A stretch of DNA of 9,101 nucleotides from positions 1 to 9,101 of the forward strand of contig JAEWCJ010000201.1 of the NCBI GenBank assembly GCA_023390695.1, written 5' to 3'. The position numbers and the translations under genes are program-made. The stretch comes from Pseudomonadota bacterium (GTDB lineage: Bacteria; Pseudomonadota; Alphaproteobacteria; Rhizobiales; Xanthobacteraceae). Below the pieces are notes generated by a model. That model had not been told where the DNA came from, ran no database searches, and was given only the letters and a program-made list of their open reading frames with translations. This document shows, in pieces, positions 1 to 6,858 of the stretch (position 1 is its first letter; each line of letters opens with the position of its first letter).

Positions 1-50
1 CCTATACCTGGATCGATCCGCGCATCGATTTCGAGACGCGGGAGGTCTGA
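1..50 (+). CDS. yejB: YejB, peptide ABC transporter permease (C-terminal end only)
   Basis: Only the last 15 codons are present, reading from base 3 to a TGA at 48-50. They encode YTWIDPRIDFETREV, which resembles the C-terminal tail of YejB, the first membrane permease of the YejABEF oligopeptide/microcin C/muropeptide importer. The stop lies one base before the yejE start, as expected for a tightly coupled yejB-yejE pair, and the yejE ribosome binding site lies inside the last yejB codons. The call depends partly on the neighbour, because 15 residues alone carry limited information. The rest of the gene lies outside the window. Confidence 0.85.
   Translation, partial: YTWIDPRIDFETREV
40..45 (+). 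promoter_or_regulatory. Ribosome binding site of yejE
   Basis: GGGAGG lies six bases before the ATG at 52, inside the final yejB codons. It supports this ATG as the yejE start and suggests coupled translation of the two permeases. Confidence 0.7.
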
Positions 51-51
51 C

Positions 52-1233
52 ATGGACGCGCGCGTCGTCGGGCCGCTTCCCGAAACCGAATCCGCCACCC
101 CGACCGGCACCGCCATTCCGCCGGAGCGGCGGGTGATCTCGCTGTCGCCGATCGGCAAGCGCCGCTGGCAGAATTTCAAGGCCAACCGGCGCGGCTATTG
201 GTCGTTCTGGATCTTTCTGGTCCTGTTCGTCCTGTCGCTGTTCGCCGAATTCATCGCCAACGACAAGCCGTTCATGGTGCGCGTCGACGACAAGTTCTTC
301 TTCCCGGCGATCGTCACCTATTCGGAATCGGATTTCGGCGGCGAGTTCGAGACGGCGGCCGATTACCGCGACCCCTATCTGCAGAAGCTGATCGCCGAGA
401 AGGGCGGCCGCATGTTCTGGCCGCCGATCCGCTATTCCTATTCGACCCATAATCTCGATCTGCCGACGCCGGCGCCGTCGAAGCCGACCTGGCTGCTCAC
501 CGAGGAGCAATGCCAGCCGGTGGTCGAGCGCAAGGGACTGAGCGGCTGCCGCGATCTCGAATATAACTGGCTCGGCACCGACGATCAGGGGCGCGATGTG
601 CTGGCGCGCCTGATCTACGGCTTCCGTATCTCGGTGCTGTTCGGCCTTATTCTCACGATCATTTCCTCGATCATCGGTGTCGCGGCGGGCGCCGTGCAGG
701 GCTATTTCGGCGGCTGGACCGATCTTCTGTTCCAGCGCGTGATCGAAATCTGGACCTCGGTGCCCTCGCTGTATCTCTTGCTGATCATTTCCTCGGTGCT
801 GGCGCCCGGCTTCTTCGTGCTGCTCGGCATTCTGCTGCTGTTTTCCTGGGTGTCGCTGGTCGGCCTTGTGCGCGCCGAATTCCTGCGCGGCCGCAATTTC
901 GAATATATCCAGGCCGCGCGCGCGCTCGGCGTGTCGAACCGGGTGATCATGTTCCGGCACCTCCTGCCGAACGCCATGGTGGCGACGCTCACCTTCCTGC
1001 CGTTCATCCTGTCGTCGTCGGTGATGACGCTGACCGCGCTCGACTTCCTCGGCTTCGGCCTGCCGCCCGGCTCGCCCTCGCTCGGCGAGTTGCTGGCGCA
1101 GGGCAAGGCCAATGTGCAGGCGCCGTGGCTCGGCCTGACCGGATTCTTCTCCATCGCCATCATGCTCTCGCTGCTGATCTTCATCGGCGAGGCGGTGCGC
1201 GACGCCTTTGACGCCAGAAAGACATTCGCATGA
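52..1233 (+). CDS. yejE: YejE, inner-membrane permease of the YejABEF peptide/muropeptide ABC importer
   Basis: A 393-residue permease that with YejB forms the membrane channel for oligopeptides. In enterobacteria the system imports microcin C, and in Agrobacterium YejBEF takes up muropeptides. The cytoplasmic N-terminus carries the family stretch LSPIGKRRWQNFKANRRGYW (31-50), followed by a first membrane helix (about 50-69). A periplasmic region of roughly 105 residues follows, then GTDDQGRDVLAR (175-186) and about five more helices (near 192-217, 238-252, 255-275, 308-332, 360-380). The EAA loop that docks on the ATPase is EYIQAARALGVSNRV (284-298). The C-terminus GEAVRDAFDARK is typical of YejE. 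Two cysteines, C154 and C166, lie in the predicted periplasmic part. The stop overlaps the yejF start by ATGA. Length and motifs are those of an intact gene. Confidence 0.96.
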   Translation: MDARVVGPLPETESATPTGTAIPPERRVISLSPIGKRRWQNFKANRRGYWSFWIFLVLFVLSLFAEFIANDKPFMVRVDDKFFFPAIVTYSESDFGGEFETAADYRDPYLQKLIAEKGGRMFWPPIRYSYSTHNLDLPTPAPSKPTWLLTEEQCQPVVERKGLSGCRDLEYNWLGTDDQGRDVLARLIYGFRISVLFGLILTIISSIIGVAAGAVQGYFGGWTDLLFQRVIEIWTSVPSLYLLLIISSVLAPGFFVLLGILLLFSWVSLVGLVRAEFLRGRNFEYIQAARALGVSNRVIMFRHLLPNAMVATLTFLPFILSSSVMTLTALDFLGFGLPPGSPSLGELLAQGKANVQAPWLGLTGFFSIAIMLSLLIFIGEAVRDAFDARKTFA

Positions 1234-2861
1234 GCGAGGAACCGCTGCTCGAGGTCCGGGACCTGTCGGTCCAGTTCCGCCAGGCCGGAAACAAGACGCT
1301 GGCGGTCGACCAGATCTCCTTCGAGGTGAAGAAGGGCGAGACCGTCGCGCTGGTCGGCGAATCGGGATCCGGCAAGTCCGTCACCGCGCTCTCGGTGCTG
1401 AAACTGCTGCCGTATCCGTCCGCCAGTCATCCGTCCGGCGCGATCCGCTTCAAGGGGCGGGATCTCCTGACGATGTCGGAGCACGAGATTCGCGGCGTGC
1501 GCGGCAACGACATCACCATCATCTTCCAGGAGCCGATGACCTCGCTCAATCCGCTGCACACGATCGAGAAGCAGATCGGCGAGATCCTCGAACTGCATAA
1601 CGGCGTCACCGGGACGAAGGCGCGCGAGCGCATCATCGAATTGCTGACGCAGGTCGGCATTCCCGATCCGGCCGGACGGCTGGCCAGCTACCCGCATCAA
1701 TTGTCGGGCGGCCAGCGCCAGCGCGTGATGATCGCGATGGCGCTCGCCAACGAGCCGGATCTGCTGATCGCGGACGAGCCGACGACAGCGCTCGACGTTA
1801 CCGTGCAGGCGCAGATCCTGAAATTGCTCAAGGACATCCAGACGCGTCTCGGCATGTCGATGCTGTTCATCACGCATGACCTCGGTATCGTGCGCAAGCT
1901 TGCCGACCGCGTCTGCGTCATGAATCAGGGCAAGATCGTCGAGCAGGGCGAAGTCGAGCGCGTGTTCGGCTCGCCGCAGCATCCTTATACGCGCGCGTTG
2001 CTCGCCGCCGAACCGAAGCCGGATCCGGCGCCGCTGCAGCCGGATGCGCCGGTGGTGGTCAAGACCGACAACCTGAAAGTCTGGTTTCCGATCAAGCGCG
2101 GCGTGCTGCGCAAGACCGTCGGCCACATCAAGGCGGTCGATGGCGTGAGCGTCGCCGTGCGCAAGGGCGAGACGCTCGGCATCGTCGGCGAGTCCGGCTC
2201 CGGCAAGACCACGTTGGGGCTCGCCATGCTGCGCCTCATCTCGTCGGAGGGGCCGATCGTCTTCATGGGCGAAGAGCTGCAGGGCCTGAAATTCAAGGAC
2301 ATGCGTCCGCACCGGCGCGACATGCAGATCGTGTTCCAGGATCCCTATGGCTCGTTGTCGCCGCGCATGTCGGTCGCCGATATCATCGAAGAAGGCTTGT
2401 GGGTGCATCAGCCGCATCTCACCGAAGCCGAACGGGAAGAGCGCGTGGTGCGCGCGCTCAAGGATGTCGGCCTCGATCCGGAGACGCGTTTCCGCTATCC
2501 GCATGAATTCTCCGGCGGGCAGCGGCAGCGCATCGCGGTGGCCCGGGCCATCGTGCTGGAGCCGACCTTCGTTGTGCTCGATGAGCCGACCAGCGCGCTC
2601 GACATGATCATCCAGTGCCAGATCGTCGATCTGCTGCGTGATCTGCAGAAGCGGCGCAATCTCACCTATCTGTTCATCTCGCACGATCTGCGCGTGGTGG
2701 CTGCGCTTGCCAGCCGGCTGATCGTGATGCGTAACGGCAAGATCGTTGAGGAAGGACCGGCCGCCCAGTTGTTCAAGGCGCCGCAGACCGATTACACCCG
2801 CGCGCTGTTCGCAGCCGCCTTCAATCTGGAAACCGCGCCCACCGGCGTGGTGTCACAGTAG
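1230..2861 (+). CDS. yejF: YejF, double-domain ATPase of the YejABEF peptide/muropeptide ABC importer
   Basis: A 543-residue cytoplasmic protein with two complete ABC ATPase domains that powers the YejB/YejE channel. Domain 1: Walker A GESGSGKS (43-50), Q-loop Q100, signature LSGGQ (158-162), Walker B LLIADEP with E183, switch H216. Domain 2: Walker A GESGSGKT (320-327), Q-loop Q370, signature FSGGQ (427-431), Walker B VVLDEP with E452, switch H485. An oligopeptide-type tail (HPYTRALL, about 251-258) follows domain 1, and a shorter version (DYTRALF, 521-527) ends domain 2. Both nucleotide sites look competent. The fused arrangement separates YejF from the paired single-domain Dpp/Opp ATPases, and the yejB-yejE-yejF order settles the name. 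The ATG overlaps the yejE stop and there is no strong Shine-Dalgarno sequence, so translation is probably coupled. Confidence 0.96.
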   Translation: MSEEPLLEVRDLSVQFRQAGNKTLAVDQISFEVKKGETVALVGESGSGKSVTALSVLKLLPYPSASHPSGAIRFKGRDLLTMSEHEIRGVRGNDITIIFQEPMTSLNPLHTIEKQIGEILELHNGVTGTKARERIIELLTQVGIPDPAGRLASYPHQLSGGQRQRVMIAMALANEPDLLIADEPTTALDVTVQAQILKLLKDIQTRLGMSMLFITHDLGIVRKLADRVCVMNQGKIVEQGEVERVFGSPQHPYTRALLAAEPKPDPAPLQPDAPVVVKTDNLKVWFPIKRGVLRKTVGHIKAVDGVSVAVRKGETLGIVGESGSGKTTLGLAMLRLISSEGPIVFMGEELQGLKFKDMRPHRRDMQIVFQDPYGSLSPRMSVADIIEEGLWVHQPHLTEAEREERVVRALKDVGLDPETRFRYPHEFSGGQRQRIAVARAIVLEPTFVVLDEPTSALDMIIQCQIVDLLRDLQKRRNLTYLFISHDLRVVAALASRLIVMRNGKIVEEGPAAQLFKAPQTDYTRALFAAAFNLETAPTGVVSQ

Positions 2862-2863
2862 GG

Positions 2864-2880
2864 ATATGAATAACACATAT
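2864..2880. repeat. Small AT-rich inverted repeat between yejF and the dsbA-like gene
   Basis: ATATG-aataaca-CATAT is a perfect 5-bp dyad with a 7-base centre, in a 60-bp intergenic stretch that is much richer in A/T than its surroundings. It could hold an operator or promoter for the downstream oxidoreductase gene. It is too short and lacks the GC stem and T-run needed for an intrinsic terminator. The repeat itself is seen directly; any function is inference. Confidence 0.3.
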
Positions 2881-2921
2881 TTGATTGGGGCTTGCGGACG
2901 CATCGCTGCATAACGCCGCGC

Positions 2922-3605
2922 ATGAAACATTCAGGAATCTCTATATTTTCCGCCGCGCTGGCATTCTGCTTCGCAACCTCCGCCTTCGCACAAAACCTGA
3001 AACATGATTTCAGGATCGCCGGACCGGACGGTTCGCCGATCGCGAATCACCGCATCGCACCGGAGCAGGCGGCCGCGGTCGCGAAGCTGCCCGGCGCGGT
3101 CGTGGTCGGCAATCCCAAGGGCGACGTGACGATCGCGGAGTTCTACGATCTCAATTGCCCGTATTGCCGGCGCGCTTCGGCCGATGTCGACGCGCTTATC
3201 AAGAGCGACAAGAATCTGAAGGTGATCCTGGTGCCGTTTCCGGTGCTCGGCATTGCATCGATTCTGGCAGGGCGCGTCGAACTCGCCGTCGGCAAGCTGA
3301 GCAATCCGCAGACTTTCTACGCCTTTCACCGCAGGATCTATGAAGGCCGCGGCGTGATCGACGGTGATCGCGCCCTGGCAGTTGTGCGCGACCTGAAGCT
3401 TGATCGGGAGAAAATCCTCGCTGCCGCGAACGAGGATTCCACGACCGAAACGATGAAGGCGCATGTGCGGCTGGGCAACGCGCTCAATCTCGTCGCGACC
3501 CCGTCCTATGTCATCAAGGATGTCGCGATCGTCGGCCATCCCGGCGAGCAAAGCCTGCGGGCTGTGATCGCCGCCGTCCGCAAATGCGGGCAGGTGGTGT
3601 GTTGA
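2922..3605 (+). CDS. DsbA-family periplasmic thiol-disulfide oxidoreductase (Com1-like)
   Basis: A 227-residue secreted thioredoxin-fold protein. I chose the ATG at 2922, although the frame is open to a TTG at 2892, because it gives a clean Sec signal peptide: MKHSG, a hydrophobic core, then TSAFA before Q24, with predicted cleavage after A23. No strong ribosome binding site is seen for either start. A linker (about 24-60) precedes the thioredoxin domain, where FYDLNCPYC places the redox pair at C79 and C82. The cis-proline loop is ATPSYVI, with P194. CPYC fits the DsbA/Com1/ScsC group, which oxidises or isomerises disulfides in periplasmic proteins. An extra cysteine pair, C222 and C227, ends the chain. 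The gene starts 60 bp after yejF on the same strand, so read-through is possible. Its stop lies three bases from that of the converging NlpC/P60 gene. Confidence 0.9.
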   Translation: MKHSGISIFSAALAFCFATSAFAQNLKHDFRIAGPDGSPIANHRIAPEQAAAVAKLPGAVVVGNPKGDVTIAEFYDLNCPYCRRASADVDALIKSDKNLKVILVPFPVLGIASILAGRVELAVGKLSNPQTFYAFHRRIYEGRGVIDGDRALAVVRDLKLDREKILAAANEDSTTETMKAHVRLGNALNLVATPSYVIKDVAIVGHPGEQSLRAVIAAVRKCGQVVC

Positions 3606-3608
3606 GGT

Positions 3609-4451
3609 TCAGCCCAGCCGCTTGATGCTGGTGATCTCGCTGCCCGAGGCTCTGATGCGCGCAACGGCCTCCTGTGCCGGCTCGATCGCCACCGCCATGT
3701 GATGCGCGTTGGCGTGAATGATCGTGTGCGCATCGCGCGCCACCGCGACGTGCCCTTTCCAGAACACCAGATCGCCGCGTCTCAATGCGCCCGGCCCCTT
3801 GTCCACTGCGGTGCCCAGTGCCTGTTCCTGCATGTCGCTGTCACGCGGGCAGGCGAGGCCGCATGCGGTCAAGGCGATCTGCACCAGCCCCGAACAATCG
3901 ATTCCGAGCGAGGTCTTGCCGCCCCAGAGATAGGGTGTGCCGAGAAAGCGCTCCGCCACGGCGACGAAGTCGTCATCATGTGAATCGACGGCGACCAGAT
4001 GGCTGGCCGGAATGTAGCCGCCCGGCGTGGCCATCAGGGATTGATCCTGACGGATGACTGTTACGGTGGCCCCCAGCGGCAGCGCATCGATGGGCGGCAG
4101 CTTGATGTTCGGTCCCGGAAACACCAGTGTGCGCAAGGCGCGCACCCTGTGCGTCGGTGCCGGGCCGGGTGCGGTCAGCGCATTGGCCGGCAGCCAACCG
4201 ACATAGCCATCGGATTCAAGCTGGCCCCAGCACCAGCCCTCGTCGTTCGTCTCGTAGATTGTGACCCGTTCGCCCTTGAGCGCTTCGGTATCGAGTGCTG
4301 CGTCGGGGCGCGGTTCGCGCCGGACCGGCGCCTGGGCATCCCTGACGTCGCGCGCTTCGCCGGTGACGTAGCGCTCGGCATCGATCTTGCCGCGCAGATG
4401 AATGGCGGCAAGATCGAGCCGTGCCGGAGTGATGCGGGGATCGAAATTCAA
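3609..4451 (-). CDS. SH3b-NlpC/P60 (C40) cysteine peptidase, YkfC-like gamma-D-glutamyl-diamino acid endopeptidase
   Basis: A 280-residue protein with two SH3b-like segments (about 41-92 and 100-155) before an NlpC/P60 domain (about 160-275). The catalytic triad is C186 (in GIDCSGL), H234 (in KGHVAV) and H246 (in IIHANAH). This is the architecture of YkfC, which removes L-Ala-gamma-D-Glu from murein peptides with a free N-terminal L-Ala. Residues that bind this dipeptide in Bacillus cereus YkfC, as I recall them, have same-spacing equivalents here: Y174, D185, S187, D204, S205, and Y83 in the first SH3b. No signal peptide is visible, so a cytoplasmic recycling enzyme fits better than a wall hydrolase. 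The start is TTG, supported by AGGAG seven bases upstream. No ATG lies in the first 139 codons, and a later start would delete the SH3b part. The gene begins 22 bp after the hydrolase gene, so the two are probably co-transcribed. Confidence 0.9.
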   Translation of the reverse strand: MNFDPRITPARLDLAAIHLRGKIDAERYVTGEARDVRDAQAPVRREPRPDAALDTEALKGERVTIYETNDEGWCWGQLESDGYVGWLPANALTAPGPAPTHRVRALRTLVFPGPNIKLPPIDALPLGATVTVIRQDQSLMATPGGYIPASHLVAVDSHDDDFVAVAERFLGTPYLWGGKTSLGIDCSGLVQIALTACGLACPRDSDMQEQALGTAVDKGPGALRRGDLVFWKGHVAVARDAHTIIHANAHHMAVAIEPAQEAVARIRASGSEITSIKRLG

Positions 4452-4458
4452 ATCAGGG

Positions 4459-4463
4459 CTCCT
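4459..4463 (-). promoter_or_regulatory. Ribosome binding site that decides the TTG start of the NlpC/P60 gene
   Basis: On the minus strand AGGAG lies seven bases before the TTG at 4451-4449, within the 22-bp gap after the hydrolase stop. It is the main evidence that the non-ATG codon is the true start. Confidence 0.65.
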
Positions 4464-4473
4464 GCGCCGACGC

Positions 4474-5295
4474 TCAGCTTCGGATGAACTCCAGAAGGTC
4501 GGCGTTCACCTCGTCCTTTTGTATCGTGCACATGCCGTGCGCTCCACCCTTGTAGACCTTGAGCCGTGCATTCTTGACGATCTTCGACGCCTGCATGGCG
4601 GCGGCGCCGATCGGCACGATCTGGTCGTCGTCACCGTGCAGAAACAGGGTCGGCACGTCGAATTTCTTGAGGTCTTCCGTGGTGTCGGTTTCGGAGAACG
4701 CCTTAATGCAAAAATAGGAGGCCGGAAAGCCCGCCATCATTCCCTGCAGCCAGAAGGATTCGCGCACGCCCTCCGACACGTTCGCGCCGGACCGATTGTA
4801 GCCGTAGAACGGCATGCTGAGCTCTTTCCAGAAACCGGATCTGTCACGCAGGACATTGGCGCGAATCTCGTCGAATACGCTGAGCGGCAGACCGTCCGGA
4901 TTCGACTCGGTCTTGAGCATCAGCGGCGGGATGGCGCCGATCAGCACGGCCTTGGCCACGCGTCGGGTGCCATGCCGGCCGATATAGCGGGCGACCTCGC
5001 CGCCGCCGGTCGAGTGTCCGACATGCACGGCATCCTTGAGATCGAGTTGCTCGGTCAATTGGGCGAGATCGTCGGCGTAAGTGTCGAGGTCGTTGCCGCT
5101 CCACGGCTGGCTGGAGCGGCCATGTCCGCGGCGGTCATGCGCGATGCAGCGATAGCCCTGCGCCGCCAGGAAGAACATCTGGTCTTCGAAGGCATCGCCC
5201 GTCAGCGGCCAGCCGTGGCTGAAGACGACGGGTTGGCCGCTGCCCCAGTCGCGGTAATAAATCTGCGTGCCGTCCTTTGTGGTGATCGTAGCCAT
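4474..5295 (-). CDS. Alpha/beta hydrolase of the cofactor-free (non-heme) chloroperoxidase/esterase family
   Basis: A 273-residue single-domain alpha/beta hydrolase. The N-terminus ([20 protein letters not shown]), SHGWPL (26-31) and [10 protein letters not shown] (52-61) are hallmarks of the bacterial non-heme chloroperoxidase group. The triad is S95 in the nucleophile elbow GHSTGGG, D224 in GDDDQIVP and H253 in GGAHGM; W29 follows the oxyanion HG. Such enzymes act mainly as esterases or perhydrolases, and the halogenation seen in vitro arises from peracid formation, so the true substrate cannot be read from sequence. No signal peptide, so cytoplasmic. The ATG has an excellent AAGGAG six bases upstream. 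It is probably the first gene of a two-gene unit with the NlpC/P60 gene. It lies between that gene and an M17 aminopeptidase on the same strand, with no obvious biochemical link to either. Confidence 0.93.
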   Translation of the reverse strand: MATITTKDGTQIYYRDWGSGQPVVFSHGWPLTGDAFEDQMFFLAAQGYRCIAHDRRGHGRSSQPWSGNDLDTYADDLAQLTEQLDLKDAVHVGHSTGGGEVARYIGRHGTRRVAKAVLIGAIPPLMLKTESNPDGLPLSVFDEIRANVLRDRSGFWKELSMPFYGYNRSGANVSEGVRESFWLQGMMAGFPASYFCIKAFSETDTTEDLKKFDVPTLFLHGDDDQIVPIGAAAMQASKIVKNARLKVYKGGAHGMCTIQKDEVNADLLEFIRS

Positions 5296-5301
5296 ATGCG
5301 T

Positions 5302-5307
5302 CTCTCC
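5302..5307 (-). promoter_or_regulatory. Ribosome binding site of the alpha/beta hydrolase gene
   Basis: On the minus strand AAGGAG lies six bases before the ATG at 5295. It is the strongest Shine-Dalgarno sequence in the window and suggests efficient translation. Confidence 0.7.
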
Positions 5308-5382
5308 TTCTCTCTGGTGTTGCCGACAGAAAGGATCGAGATGACAACGCGCCCCGGCATGCCGCGCCGCGCCCTCGCACGT

Positions 5383-5406
5383 AACGCACCATTTTGCGTC
5401 CGTTCC
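5383..5406 (-). promoter_or_regulatory. Possible EcfG (general stress sigma factor) type promoter before the hydrolase gene
   Basis: On the minus strand GGAAC (plus 5402-5406) is followed after 15 bases by CGTT (plus 5383-5386), about 88 bases before the hydrolase ATG. The alphaproteobacterial EcfG promoter is GGAAC, a spacer usually given as 16-17 bases, then CGTT. The elements match, but the spacer is one or two bases short, which lowers confidence. The 180-bp gap after the aminopeptidase leaves room for a promoter here. Confidence 0.25.
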
Positions 5407-5420
5407 ACGAGACGGAAATA

Positions 5421-5437
5421 GGCCTTTGGTTGAGGCC
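5421..5437 (-). terminator. Weak candidate terminator hairpin after the M17 aminopeptidase gene
   Basis: GGCCTTTGGTTGAGGCC can fold with a 5-bp GC-rich stem and a 7-base loop. Read on the minus strand it lies 38 bases past the aminopeptidase stop and is followed by TATTTCC, a poor U-tract. It could give partial termination before the hydrolase promoter, but the stem is short and the tail is imperfect. Confidence 0.25.
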
Positions 5438-5475
5438 CGACAGGCTTTGATCAGGTTAGGCTAAAAGGCTGCTCA

Positions 5476-6858
5476 TCATGAGCCGTAGCGCTTCACCAGC
5501 AGCGCGTAGAGTGCGCGCGCGGCCTGGCATTCACCGCCTTCCGGCCGCGCGGGTTTGGAGGACGGGTTCCAGGCATAGATGTCGAAATGCGCCCAGGCCT
5601 TCGCCTTCGATACGAAGCGTTGCAGGAACAAGGCGCAGGTCACGGAGCCTGCAAAGCCGCCGGGTGAGACGTTGTTCACATCGGCGACTTTGGAATCGAG
5701 ATTGGCGTCGTACGGCGCCCAGAGCGGCATCCGCCACACCGGATCGCGCTCGGCGGCAGCGACGCGTGCGATGTCGGCGGCCAGCGTCTCGTCGTTGGTA
5801 TAGAAGGGCGGCAGTTCGGGGCCGAGCGCCACGCGCGCTGCGCCCGTCAGCGTGCCCATGTCGATCAGGAGATCGGGTTCCTCCTCGTCGGCGAGCGCCA
5901 GCGCATCGGCGAGCACCAGCCGGCCCTCGGCGTCGGTGTTGCCGATTTCGACATTCAGTCCCTTGCGCGAGGGATAGATGTCGAGCGGCCGGAACGCGGA
6001 GCCGGACACCGAATTCTCCACCGCGGGAATCAGAACGCGCAGCGAAATCTTCAGGCCGCGATCCATGATCATGTGCGCCAGCGCCAGAACGCTGGCGGCG
6101 CCGCCCATGTCCTTCTTCATGATCAGCATGGCGCTTTCGGGCTTCAGATCGAGACCGCCGGTGTCGAAACACACGCCTTTGCCGACCAGTGTGACTTTCG
6201 GATTCGCTTTATCGCCCCAGCGCAGATCGATCAGCCGCGGCGGCCGGTTGGAGGCGCGGCCGACGGCGTGGATCAGCGGGAAATTCTGGATCAGCAGATT
6301 GTCGCCGACCACGGCTTCCAGCCATGCGCCGTGTTTCTCGGCAAGCAGGCGTGTGGCTTCATGCAGTTCCGCAGGCCCCATGTCGTTGGCCGGCGTGTTG
6401 ACGAGATCGCGCGCGAGCGCGACGCCCTCGACGACGCGCGAGAGATCGTCGCCGTCGGTGCCTTCGGGCACGACCAGCTTGAGCTCCTTGGCGTTGCCCT
6501 TGCGATAGCGCGAGAATTTGTAGGCGCCGAGCGCGAAGGCAAGTGCGGCCAGCCGTGCATCGTGCGGCGCGTTGGCGAAGCGATAGGTGCCGGCGGGCAG
6601 AACCTGCGGCAGGCTGCCGGGCAGGAAGGGGTCCTTGAACGCCGCATCGTCATTCTCGATCCCGAACAGGATTCCGGCGAGGCGGCCATCCGCCGATGGC
6701 AGCGTCAGATGCCGGCCCGGCTTCGGCTCGAAACCCGCGGCCTCCGCAAAGGCGCGCGCCGGCGCGTCCAGTTTGTCCCTGAGGGCCGGCCAGGTCGAGG
6801 CGGTGACGAAGGTGATCGGAACGGCATCTGTGGCCGCTGCGGTAAAGGCAGGATGCAT
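5476..6858 (-). CDS. M17 leucyl aminopeptidase family protein
   Basis: A 460-residue cytosolic metallopeptidase that removes N-terminal residues from peptides using two metal ions, usually as a hexamer. All ligand and catalytic residues of E. coli PepA have counterparts with exactly matching spacing: K227 and D232 in GKGVCFDTGG, K239, D250 in KKDMGG, D309 and E311 in the signature NTDAEGRL (307-314), and R313. The N-terminal regulatory domain (about 1-185) is less conserved, as usual. The C-terminal PARPEGGECQAARAL matches the PepB-like branch often labelled leucyl aminopeptidase in Hyphomicrobiales. The ATG at 6858 has only a distant AGGGA upstream. The gene diverges from tadD across a 150-bp region and is followed 180 bp later on the same strand by the hydrolase gene. 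A link to murein-peptide breakdown is inference from the nearby YkfC-like enzyme and Yej importer. Confidence 0.94.
   Translation of the reverse strand: MHPAFTAAATDAVPITFVTASTWPALRDKLDAPARAFAEAAGFEPKPGRHLTLPSADGRLAGILFGIENDDAAFKDPFLPGSLPQVLPAGTYRFANAPHDARLAALAFALGAYKFSRYRKGNAKELKLVVPEGTDGDDLSRVVEGVALARDLVNTPANDMGPAELHEATRLLAEKHGAWLEAVVGDNLLIQNFPLIHAVGRASNRPPRLIDLRWGDKANPKVTLVGKGVCFDTGGLDLKPESAMLIMKKDMGGAASVLALAHMIMDRGLKISLRVLIPAVENSVSGSAFRPLDIYPSRKGLNVEIGNTDAEGRLVLADALALADEEEPDLLIDMGTLTGAARVALGPELPPFYTNDETLAADIARVAAAERDPVWRMPLWAPYDANLDSKVADVNNVSPGGFAGSVTCALFLQRFVSKAKAWAHFDIYAWNPSSKPARPEGGECQAARALYALLVKRYGS

Noticed and set aside
1320..2300. Repeated nucleotide stretches encoding GESGSGK within yejF, considered as a DNA repeat.
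   Set aside because: They are the Walker A motifs of the two homologous ATPase domains, normal for this family.
702..2684. A 660-codon open frame on the minus strand opposite yejE/yejF.
   Set aside because: It lies antisense to two ABC genes with complete motifs, its protein is rich in R, H, D and L with no recognisable domain, and long antisense frames are expected in GC-rich genes with strong third-position bias.
2892..2921. Upstream TTG start for the dsbA-like gene.
   Set aside because: It would put ten mostly polar and basic residues before a normal Sec signal peptide, and GGGG lies too close to act as its ribosome binding site.
2931..3551. A 206-codon minus-strand open frame opposite the dsbA-like gene.
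   Set aside because: The plus strand encodes a signal peptide, CPYC and cis-proline loop; the antisense product has no recognisable feature.
5355..5364. CGGCATGCCG palindrome in the hydrolase leader, considered as an operator.
   Set aside because: Short, GC-rich and without a second copy or known consensus.
4402..5421. A 339-codon plus-strand open frame over the hydrolase gene.
   Set aside because: It is the reverse reading of a gene with an intact catalytic triad and strong ribosome binding site, and its product has composition typical of antisense shadows.
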